From Nematostella vectensis (Eukaryota; Cnidaria; Anthozoa; Actiniaria; Edwardsiidae): DNA of 64,000 bases. The number at the start of each line of letters is the position of its first letter. Within the stretch, counting starts at the first letter, position 1. The stretch is from positions 16,760,953 through 16,824,952 of the forward strand of contig NC_064036.1 of the NCBI RefSeq assembly GCF_932526225.1, given 5' to 3'. Under the pieces are notes generated by a model, which was given only the letters and a program-made list of their open reading frames with translations, ran no database searches and had not been told where the DNA came from. Made by a program: the position numbers and the translations under genes. Of this stretch, positions 37,501 through 44,609 are shown piece by piece.

Positions 37501-40500
37501 CGTATGAGATGGTCTGGTAGTACGCACCTGTTGGTGTGCGAGATGGTCTGGTAGTACGCACCTGTTGGCGTGAGATATGGTCTGGTAGTACACACCTGCT
37601 GGATTGTGAGATTGTCTGGTAGTACGCACCTGTTGGTGTGTGAGATGGTCTGGTAGTACGCACCTGTTGGCGTATGAGATGGTCTGGTAGTACGCACCTG
37701 TTGGCGTGTGAGATGGTCTGGTAGTACACACCCGTTGGCATGTGAGATGGTCTGGTAGTACACACCTGTCGGCGTGTGATATGGTCTGGTAGTACACACC
37801 TGTTGGATTGTGAGATGGTCTGGTAGTACGCACCTGTTGGCGTATGAGATGGTCTGGTAGTACGCACCTGTTGGCGTATGAGATGGTCTGGTAGTACGCA
37901 CCTGTTGGCGTATGAGATGGTCTGGTAGTACGCACCTGTTGGACTGTGAGATGGTCTGGTAGTACGCACCTGTTGGCGTGTTAGATGGTCTGGTAGTACA
38001 CAGCTGTTGGATTGTGAGATGGTCTGGTAGTACGCACCTGTTGGCGTATGAGATGGTCTGGTAGTACACACCTGTTGGCGTATGAGTTGGTCTGGTAGTA
38101 CGCACCTGTTGGACTGTGAGATGGTCTGGTAGTACACACCTGTTGGATTGTGAGATGGTCTGGTGGTACGCACCTGTTGGTGTGTGAGATGGTCTGGTAG
38201 TACGCACCTGTTGGCGTATGAGATGGTCTGGTAGTATGCACCCGTTGGCATGTGAGATGGTCTGGTAGTACGCACCTGTTGGCGTGTGAGATGGTCTGGT
38301 AGTACGCACCTGTTGGCGTGTGAGATGGTTCGATAGTACGCACCTGTTGGCGTATGAGATGGTCTGGTAGTACGCACCTGTTGGCGTGTGAGATGGTCTG
38401 GTAGCACGCACCCGTTGGCATGTGAGATGGTCTGGTAGTACGCACCTGTTGGCGTGTGAGATGGTCTGGTAGTAACGCACTTGTTGGCGTGTGAGATGGT
38501 CTGGTAGTAACGCACCTGTTGGATTGTGAGATGGTCTGGTAGTACGCACCTGTTGGCGTGTGAGATGGTCTGGTAGTATGCACCCGTTGGCATGTGAGAT
38601 GGTCTGGTAGTACGCACCTGTTGGCGTGTGAGATGGTCTGGTAGTAACGCACTTGTTGGCGTGTGAGATGGTCTGGTAGTAACGCACCTGTTGGATTGTG
38701 AGATTGTCTGGTAGTACGCACCTGTTGGCGTGTGAGATGTCCCGATAGTACACACTCATCCTCTGCTTTCTCTAAGCTCAGGATCTCGCGTATCCTAAGG
38801 AATTCTACAAAACGTATTTTTGTTAACTGAAATCATAAGCAAACGCTATGTGTAGATGAGTGGTGATAAGGTCACAAACGCTATGTGTAGACGAGTGGTG
38901 ATAAGGTTATCATCGCGGAATCGACTACCACCACAACCAACACAACAACTGATTCCCTACTGCGCAGACCGTTTTGTGTCGCTCGTTTCCTTTGCTCCAT
39001 ATCTACCTCTGCTGAAACGAGCCGGATTTCCGGTCCCCGAAAACGACCAATCACAGCGAACCTTCTAAATTTCGGTGGCTACATCCAGACCCCGCTACTT
39101 TGCTCTCTTTTGGCCCGATTTGGCTGAGCGTACTGTCAGTGAAACGTCAACAGAGAAAATTTAAGATGAAGATAGTTCAGCACGCTGCTAGTGCTAAAGA
39201 ACTATATGGAGGTCTGTGACATTTTTTGGAAGTAGCAATTTTGGTGGCTTATTTCTTATTGAATAAGCTGAATCGGACCGAGACATTCCCCTTATATTCA
39301 ACCGTTTATGTCCGGAAACATCTTGTGTCGTTGAATATACTCTAAGAAGTTTTACTTACTTTATTTTAACAAGGTAGTATTTTTTAGAATTTTTTAGGAG
39401 CCGTTCTTTTCAGCTTTAAATATTTTACCGTTATGATCTAATTTGTAGCCCAAAAACAGATTAAATTTTAAACCAAAATAAACCATAATATAGATACTAC
39501 AGCTTTCAGTATATAACAGTTGGATTAACCGATACAGTTGATTATCAGTTAAAAGGAACAAATGGAAATAAAAACTTCTCCACCGTGGTGGAGCCCACAA
39601 AACGAGATACATACAATGATTAATGCGTTGGACATCATCATTTTTTATACAGAAAATTATTCTTAACAAAATAAATATATATAAATGTAGCCTACTTCAC
39701 TTTTGAGGGAAGGGATGATTTTGAAAAATACCATCCCTACATCATTTTACACGATTTGACATGCAATACAATTATGAACTTATTAGGGTCGAAAACGAAA
39801 GTTGTGAAGATGTCAGACTATGAAAAAATGATGAATTTGACTGGATCATCAACTCGTGAAAGGAGGGCAACTTCGCAGTATTCATTTTTTAGATTTAAAG
39901 CCTTTTTTTATTTATCGTGGTTGTAAGGCGGGTGGCTCTGAAAATTTTGGAGTTGAAAGGGGGTAAAAATTGGTTTGAGTAAAACTTTTCCCTCCCCCCT
40001 CGGTGTATTTAATGAACACCCCGTTAGTTCAGTCTTCTAAGGTGAGCCCGAGGCCCTAAGGAAGGTGAACTTATATTAGGCGAAAGCATTCAAGAAACCC
40101 TGGCATTGGTACAGAACTACGAATTGGGGTTGTTTTCAACTCTGAATGGGAAACCGAAAGACGATGAATCAACTTTAAAAGGAACTTGTCGAGATGAAGT
40201 AGTATAGGTTAATGAATTGGACTCTCTTGAATGTGGCATGGAGAAGTGCGAAAGTAAATGATTAAATTAAATTATTTAAAATTGATTCTACGGCAAACAT
40301 CCATTCAAGCAACACGCCGTATTGCTAGTGTTATTGATGACAACAGACTTTTCCCGGTTGAAATATTTTCCTTTTACTTTCTTCAAAGATTCAGGCACCT
40401 TAATTAAAAGCGTTTAGTTTCTTATTTCACATCCCAATCAGATTTATTGAGTTCAAGGCTTAAAAGTGTTCGACGGCTGCATATCGAAATTTACGACAAA

Positions 40501-41306
40501 ACATTCTTTTAACGAACTTCCCAATCCATCATAAAATTTTCCCCGTTGAGAAATCTCTTTGCCGTTAATACACCTACATTGAAAAAATAATAATATCGGT
40601 GGATTCATTCCCACGAAAAATAATTAAAAGTAGATTGCAAATTATATTTATAACTTTTTCGAAAGCAAAACATCATTCAGCAATCATGCTCGGTGACCAA
40701 AAAGAAAAAGAAATACTTCTAAGAAAAAAAACAAACTTTATCAGAAGCTTGTGTTTTAAAATGTTTATAACTCAATGAATGATAAAAATTAACAAGCCTT
40801 TTCATTTTTGTTTTTTACAGTATACTTCAATTATACAAATACAATTTAATAGTTTTAAAACCACGAGGATTGCTCAAACCTAAAATTTTGGTATTTTGTA
40901 AATCAAGCGACTTCGTGAACCTTGGTTGGTTGATGAAAAAAAATAATTCGGATAAACGTAAGAATAAGGATTCTATCTTCTGGTAACAATTTATCTATTG
41001 TATGTACTATAGAAACTACAGACATTTGTCCAATGGCCTGAATAGTGTTTTGAATTTGGGGAATTTATATATAGCACGAGCGCATTATTTAGTGTGGGGC
41101 TCCGCTTTGGGCAGTGCCTAAATATATCTTGTTTATGAGTATAGACAAAGCTTTTGAGAAGAACACAATTTTGTACCTGTCGAACGTCGTGGATAATTCC
41201 TCATTATATTCATTGTGTAGTCTGAGATGAGAAAGCAATAACCCAAATACATGACGACAACAAGGGCGAAGAGAAAAAAAAGCTTTTTTAAATCTTGCAC
41301 AGCCAT
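12910..41306 (-). CDS. B4GALNT3/4-like Golgi glycosyltransferase (PA14 + CHGN), 21 exons, complete
   Basis: Predicted type II Golgi transferase adding N-acetylgalactosamine, by family (B4GALNT3/4, chondroitin GalNAc transferases). Exons (minus): 41306-41177, 38804-38722, 30158-30068, 29085-28985, 27387-27309, 26972-26905, 26159-26090, 25735-25529, 25389-25307, 25044-24967, 24611-24559, 23517-23436, 23375-23354, 23221-23081, 18407-18358, 18114-18002, 17930-17858, 17586-17512, 16206-16128, 13645-13519, 13024-12910. Every junction is GT/AG with matching phase; the sum is 1920 nt (639 aa plus TGA). Residues about 8-27 are a signal anchor. A PA14 region (about 72-190) contains [15 protein letters not shown]. 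The catalytic part holds FLMDLHI (D518), GYGLFG and [11 protein letters not shown] (592-602). Exon 5 is the weakest: its acceptor is AAG and its PA14 match is loose. Exon 15 also uses an AAG acceptor. Introns 2, 14, 18 and 20 open with tandem arrays made from the local donor site. Confidence 0.85.
13106..13519 (-). repeat. 34-bp minisatellite seeded at the donor of exon 20
   Basis: About 12 copies in intron 20. On the minus strand exon 20 ends GGATCTACTAGACAG followed by GTTAGAG. The first units after it repeat this arrangement (ATCTACTTGACAG then GTATGAAG), with an exon-like half and a donor-like half. Distal units are homogenised to CTGGGACCTACTTAACATG with TATTGCGCAGGGGGA. The last unit, near 13135-13105, drifts back towards GACTGGGAACTACTAGACAG. 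The period is 34 bp, like the unrelated 34-bp array at exon 2. Confidence 0.9.
13646..16127. other. Intron 19 of the glycosyltransferase gene
   Basis: A 2.5-kb intron. It contains two minus-strand open frames that I could not join to anything: 15090-14851, with a lysine/glutamate/leucine-rich, coiled-coil-like stretch, and 14771-14529. Neither fits the phase of the flanking exons. A C-run at 14160 and A/T homopolymer runs at 15538-15575 are the only other features. Confidence 0.4.
16660..17515 (-). repeat. 19-bp minisatellite made of 5' splice sites (exon 18)
   Basis: About 45 copies of a 19-bp unit that on the minus strand is AAAGGAAG|GTAAGACACGC. Exon 18 ends ATAAGGAAG directly followed by GTAAGACACGC, so the array starts at the real donor and each unit contains a consensus 5' splice site. 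Insertions of 1-2 T and occasional C-for-G changes are the main variants. On the plus strand the array is stop-poor and gives a spurious 252-codon leucine/cysteine-rich frame. Confidence 0.95.
18690..20213 (-). repeat. 43-bp minisatellite seeded at the donor of exon 14, distal part
   Basis: About 35 copies, period 43 bp, the intron-14 continuation of the array at 21990-23110 beyond an inserted LINE. On the minus strand each unit is GTGTACCTCATTTTGCCGG, then GTAAGTCATCTAG, then AAAGTCCCAAG. Units alternate between CCGGGTAAGT, CGAGTAAGT and CCGGGTAGGT forms in short repeating blocks. Units at the low-coordinate end are the most diverged. Confidence 0.96.
20214..21989 (-). mobile_element. 5'-truncated non-LTR retrotransposon (CR1/L2-like LINE) inside the 43-bp array
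   Basis: Inserted in the satellite with a 5-bp flanking duplication TTTCT (20209-20213 and 21990-21994). The 3' end (low coordinate) carries AATAAA followed by about eight ATT repeats, a tail typical of CR1/L2-type elements. The element is in the same orientation as the host gene. Satellite resumes cleanly on both sides, so insertion happened after most of the array had formed. Confidence 0.93.
20319..21989 (-). CDS. Reverse transcriptase of the LINE, 5'-truncated
   Basis: One uninterrupted frame of about 557 codons that stays open to the 5' truncation point, so it has no true start. Reverse transcriptase motifs are visible in order: [13 protein letters not shown] (motif A aspartate), [14 protein letters not shown] (motif B) and [10 protein letters not shown] (motif C). 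No endonuclease domain is present because of truncation. The C-terminus is lysine-rich. The lack of stops suggests a young insertion, but it is unlikely to be active. Confidence 0.92.
   Translation of the reverse strand, partial: SKIGPNNTDRLKEINKKISDLICKNRKNILQAPVGSREWWRHIDNLSQRRRSSAKVSLDEQSLVELNDYFANLCWDTAYEQPTLVEVHSEDHAPVISERYVWQCLQHLKNTATGPDLIPSWIWKEHAEIFTSIICKIWNWSLESSVWPSSWKRAHVTPLPKVDVPKGKTEYRGINITPVIARAFEKAVYNIHVRETVEELLSSTQFAYRTGGSCTDALLCMQHSVYGYLDSPECKAVRLFAMDFSKAFDSVKHVNLSCKLKQLPLSPFIVNWYLSFLASRQQRVVYNGFECHWKCVNRGTTQGSVSGPYLFNIFINDLEINLCNQPALFKYADDSNIVIPVWANGECRTDLVDLFLTWTKDNGMVCNSSKCKELVFRKKGCNQNIELVNNIPQCTVLPILGITFQSNGKYSEHVRSKLTKANKCLYILRSLRKEGICQEELDHLFKSIVLPNFTYGLSVFGASDSDLTNIQNFLERCFKRKYISNIVNIRKLLEEADKKIYRTRLDQPEYPLSKILPKKKDQKYNLRKRNVIYPRVHSERFKNTFVNRLVFKYSDI
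21990..23110 (-). repeat. 43-bp minisatellite, proximal part touching exon 14
   Basis: About 26 copies of the 43-bp unit. Exon 14 ends (minus) GTGTACCTCATTTTGCCGG at 23081 and is followed by GTAAGTCATCTAG, which is exactly the repeat unit, so the last coding bases of the exon are themselves a repeat copy. Units close to the exon are more varied (TGATATACAC, AATAAGG forms) than those further away. Confidence 0.96.
25448..25502. repeat. (ATC)n microsatellite in intron 8
   Basis: About 17 uninterrupted CAT/ATC triplets between glycosyltransferase exons 8 and 9. Read on the minus strand they give a poly-methionine tail to an artefactual open frame that starts in exon 8. Confidence 0.95.
27350..27920. 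other. Distal segment of the mirror duplication, right copy
   Basis: Reverse-complement homologue of 11340-11835. It contains the first part of glycosyltransferase exon 5 (27387-27309) at its low edge and intron 4 sequence elsewhere. The shared stretch ending near GACGTCAAAT and the flank TAGTGGAGCCATCGCTATAA are almost identical in both copies. The right copy has gained a 64-bp triplication. Confidence 0.8.
27621..27812 (+). repeat. 64-bp unit, three copies
   Basis: Starts of the unit GTTACTACTGGCAATCG lie at 27621, 27685 and 27749, exactly 64 bp apart and nearly identical. The left mirror copy (about 11465-11510) has a single version, so the triplication arose after the inverted duplication. 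Confidence 0.93.
28192..28778 (+). pseudogene. CYP46-like P450 pseudogene (last exon only)
   Basis: Plus-strand homologue of the last exon (7075-6580) of the P450 gene. The acceptor TTTTTACAG is kept, but exons 1-3 are absent. Damage seen: a short deletion after the VEY region, an in-frame TGA near 28321, replacement of about 90 coding bases by about 170 unrelated bases (28365-28535), and TAG in place of AAG just after the conserved VPGQ. The haem-binding loop region 28560-28700 is still readable. It lies antisense within intron 4 of the glycosyltransferase gene. Confidence 0.92.
29087..29390 (-). repeat. 61-bp minisatellite at the acceptor of exon 4
   Basis: About 4.5 copies with period 60-61 bp in intron 3, ending at the acceptor of exon 4 (AG at 29087-29086). 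On the minus strand the real acceptor is TTTACTTTGTTAACAG|GT, and each unit carries a similar TTTCCTTTGTGAATAG|GT preceded by AACAACGTG. The array thus repeats a 3' splice site upstream of the true one. Confidence 0.8.
30512..30583 (+). repeat. 25-bp unit, three copies
   Basis: TGAGAATTATAGAACGTGCC plus AATAG, repeated at 30512, 30537 and 30562 in intron 2 of the glycosyltransferase gene, between the large array and exon 3. Confidence 0.9.
30966..38755 (-). repeat. 34-bp minisatellite seeded at the donor of exon 2 (about 7.8 kb)
   Basis: About 229 copies filling most of intron 2. Exon 2 ends (minus) GTGTGTACTATCGGGACATC then TCACACGCCAACAG at 38722, followed by GTGCGTACTACCAGAC. The last 34 coding bases of exon 2 are therefore a diverged unit, and each later unit keeps the AG|GTGCGT junction. 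Blocks of many units are themselves duplicated: a 14-unit (476-bp) block starting near 32311 recurs at 32787. Reading through in the exon 2 frame stays open for 246 codons. Confidence 0.97.
38841..38910 (+). repeat. 35-bp direct repeat, two copies
   Basis: AAACGCTATGTGTAGA starts at 38841 and 38876; the copies differ at two or three positions. It lies in intron 1 just upstream (in gene sense) of the exon 2 acceptor. Confidence 0.9.
38911..41176. other. Intron 1 of the glycosyltransferase gene
   Basis: AT-rich, mostly unique sequence. A 91-codon minus frame at 39394-39669 shows no recognisable feature and is taken as chance. No RNA gene, transposon or repeat was recognised. Confidence 0.5.
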
Positions 41307-42813
41307 CTCCACTTTACCCCGTACACGCAGTACTCACGTTTCGCAAAAGTTACCAGGGTAAAAAAGACACACACACGCACAAAAACTAGAAATGAGGTTA
41401 ATCAAACTTATATTGCTTGGAAACATGTTTTGCATATAATTAAACTACCATAGTCATAGCCACGTTCTCGAATGTAAATACTTTCAAAAAGCTTTTAGCT
41501 TCTAGGATTCCATTGTTTAGGCTGGTAGCCCGTGTCAATAACGGAGCTGCTATTTTTTTACTTCTCTAATTTGCAGGGAAGTGTCCCTTTTGATGGCCGT
41601 CTTTGAACCTCTTGGAACCTCATCACAAGGATTATGAATAGTTCCGGTTCATGAAATACACTTCTTATAAATTCTAATAAAAAATCCGCCCACTTAAGGC
41701 CTCATTACACAAAAGAACACCCACGGATACCTTAAGGTAATTCCTTTGAAATGGTTCTACTATCCAGATTTTTTTAAAACTTGGCATAAACAACATTGAA
41801 GTTAAGGGCTTCAATGTGATAAAAAATGGGGGTACCGACTTCGTTTTCACAACAAAGGGAGTAGAGTTGACGCGTTTTTACTGATCGCGCGGGGAAAAAT
41901 CCCAATTCTTAGTTTTCAAAAATAGGCCTATATTCTTTAAAAATTACGTCTGTTTCAGTGTCGAGCCGCCAAAATCCGATCTCTTAAACAATAACCCGTC
42001 TCGTGTGCACAAGATTACAGTGCTTTTGCTTACACAATTTATCTTACTTATCTTTAAATTACTCACGAGAGTTGACTCATTGCATTATCCTGCGCCATTT
42101 CGCGTTACCATGGTAAAAGACAAAATTAAATGGGAGGCGGTAAAATATAATAAATAATAAAAAGCAAGAGTGACATAAAGACAAGATTTGTTTATAGCTA
42201 CTTTTATAAGTTGAATAAAAACACAGCGATAAATTAAATCATAGACAATTGATGTGATGAGTTTATTATAAAAAAAATGTCCATAAAGTTATGTATTTTA
42301 AAGTTAAAACTAAGTAAAGGTAAAAGGAACTTTAACATTTGGTCGTGCACTAGAAAATGCTTTGAAGCAATGGTATCATTAACAATCTGTCCAAGGTGTA
42401 AGCAAGATTTCATTACACGTTTTAATTTAAGGACGCAAGCAATACCTCAACAGAAAACAACATCACATCCTTTAATTAAAAATCATTTAATACATAAAAA
42501 TTCTGTACGTTTTTATATAATCTCTTAATAATAGCAATACATCATTGGCTTATTTAGCCAAGGCAATAACGAATCCAGTATCGATTATAGTCGTATTTCT
42601 CTGATAATTTAAGGCGAAATGTAAATAATTCTGAGCATTTTCCTAAATTCCTTATAACCTTTTAAAATTGATAGATTTGTTCGATTCTTTATATTTTCAT
42701 CTTCCAAATGTTATGTGGTTCGTATGGATACCAAATAACAAGCGTTCCCGCGAATGACTCAGGTCTGTAATATTGAGGCATTTTGATCAACTTCGGAAAA
42801 AAGGAGATCAAGA
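41307..42813. other. Upstream flank of the glycosyltransferase gene
   Basis: Expected to hold the promoter and 5' UTR, because exon 1 begins with its own ATG at 41306 and no convincing acceptor lies just upstream. AT-rich, with no clear TATA box or factor site. A plus frame at 42277-42528 contains CPRC but no complete zinc finger and is not called. Confidence 0.4.
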
Positions 42814-44485
42814 CGCAGCTCTTACAAGCTGCAATTTGATTGGGCAAATGAACAATATCCGCACCTCGAGGGTCAGTACACAGCTCTTACAAGCTGCAAT
42901 TTGATTGGGCAAATAAACAATATCCGCACCTCGAGGGTCAGTACACAGCTCTTACAAGCTGCAATTTGATTGAGCAAATGAACAATATCCGCACCTCGAG
43001 GGTCATTACGCAGCTCTTACAAGCTGCAATTTGATTGGGCAAATGAACAATATCCGCACCTCGAGGGTCATTACGCAGCTCTTACAAGCTGCAATTTGAT
43101 TGGGCAAATGAACAATATCCGCACCTCGAGGGTCAGTACGCAGCTCTTACAAGCTGCAATTTGATTGAGCAAATGAACAATATCCGCACCTCGAGGGTCA
43201 TTACGCAGCTCTTACAAGCTGCAATTTGATTGGGCAAATGAACAATATCCGCACCTCGAGGGTCATTACGCAGCTCTTACAAGCTGCAATTTGATTGGGC
43301 AAATGAACAATATCCGCACCTCGAGGGTCAGTACGCAGCTCTTACAAGCTGCAATTTGATTGGGCAAATGAACAATATCCGCACCTCGAGGGTCAGTACG
43401 CAGCTCTTACAAGCTGCAATTTGATTGGGCAAATGAACAATATCCGCACCTCGAGGGTCAGTACACAGCTCTTACAAGCTGCAATTTGATTGGGCAAATG
43501 AACAATATCCGCACCTCGAGGGTCAGTACACAGCTCTTACAAGCTGCAATTTGATTGAGCAAATGAACAATATCCGCACCTCGAGGGTCATTACGCAGCT
43601 CTTACAAGCTGCAATTTGATTGGGCAAATGAACAATATCCGCACCTCGAGGGTCATTACGCAGCTCTTACAAGCTGCAATTTGATTGGGCAAATGAACAA
43701 TATCCGCACCTCGAGGGTCAGTACGCAGCTCTTACAAGCTGCAATTTGATTGAGCAAATGAACAATATCCGCACCTCAAGGGTCATTACGCAGCTCTTAC
43801 AAGCTGCAATTTGATTGGGCAAATGAACAATATCCGCACCTCGAGGGTCATTACGCAGCTCTTACAAGCTGCAATTTGATTGGGCAAATAAACAATATCC
43901 GCACCTCGAGGGTCAGTACGCAGCTCTTACAAGTTGCAATTTGATTGGGCAAATGAACAATATCCGCACCTCGAGGGTCAGTACGCAGCTCTTACAAGCT
44001 GCAATTTGATTGGGCAAATGAACAATATCCGCACCTCGAGGGTCAGTACACAGCTCTTACAAGCTGCAATTTGATTGGGCAAATGAACAATATCCGCACC
44101 TCGAGGGTCAGTACGCAGCTCTTACAAGCTGCAATTTGATTGGGCAAATGAATAATATCCGCACCTCGAGGGTCAGTACGCAGCTCTTACAAGCTGCAAT
44201 TTGATTGGGCAATGAATAATATCCGCACCTCGAGGGTCAGTACGCAGCTCTTACAAGCTGCAATTTGATTGGGCAATGAATAATATCCGCACCTCGAGGG
44301 TCATTACGCAGCTCTTACAAGCTGCAATTTGATTGGGCAATGAATAATATCCGCACCTCGAGGGTCATTACGCAGCTCTTACAAGCTGCAATTTGATTGG
44401 GCAATGAATAATATCCGCACCTCGAGGGTCAGTACGCAGCTCTTACAAGCTGCAATTTGATTGGGCAATGAATAATATCCGCACC
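42814..44485 (-). repeat. 65-bp minisatellite with a 9-unit higher-order period
   Basis: About 26 units of 65 bp (64 bp in the last five, which share GGGCAATGAATAAT). Plus-strand unit: CGCAGCTCTTACAAGCTGCA, ATTTGATTGGGCAAATGAAC, AATATCCGCACCTCGAGGGT, CAGTA. Variant marks (TGAGC/TGGGC, CATTACG/CAGTACG/CAGTACA) show that units 1-10 match units 10-19, a 585-bp higher-order repeat. On the minus strand each unit contains TCGAG|GTGCGG and the non-repeat flank also reads TCGAG|GTGCGG, so this array may likewise start at a donor site. Confidence 0.95.
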
Positions 44486-44609
44486 TCGACACAAAGAACG
44501 AGAGAATAGAGACAAAAGAACTCCTTCGTTGAACAAAGATAATAGGAGACAAAGCAGCTGCGTACTTACTCAAAAAAGGTCGTGAACTGGAAGGCCCGGG
44601 TCCAGCCAT
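44485..44609 (-). CDS. Possible first exon upstream of the 65-bp array (tentative)
   Basis: From ATG at 44609 (MAGPGPSSSRPF...) an open frame runs to 44485, where TCGAG|GTGCGG gives a possible donor at the exact start of the 65-bp array. An alternative donor TTGA|GTAAGT lies inside it at about 44570. No downstream exon was identified, so this may be an untested exon of another gene or chance. It is listed because the array would then fit the donor-seeded pattern. Confidence 0.25.

Noticed and set aside
30966-38759. Minus-strand open frames of 400-1393 codons as giant repetitive protein genes
   Set aside because: The 34-bp unit lacks stops in all three frames, so several overlapping frames are open together; the array is intronic in a phase-consistent gene.
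42277-42528. Plus frame with CPRC as a zinc-finger gene
   Set aside because: Only one cysteine pair and no histidines at finger spacing; AT-rich context suggests chance.
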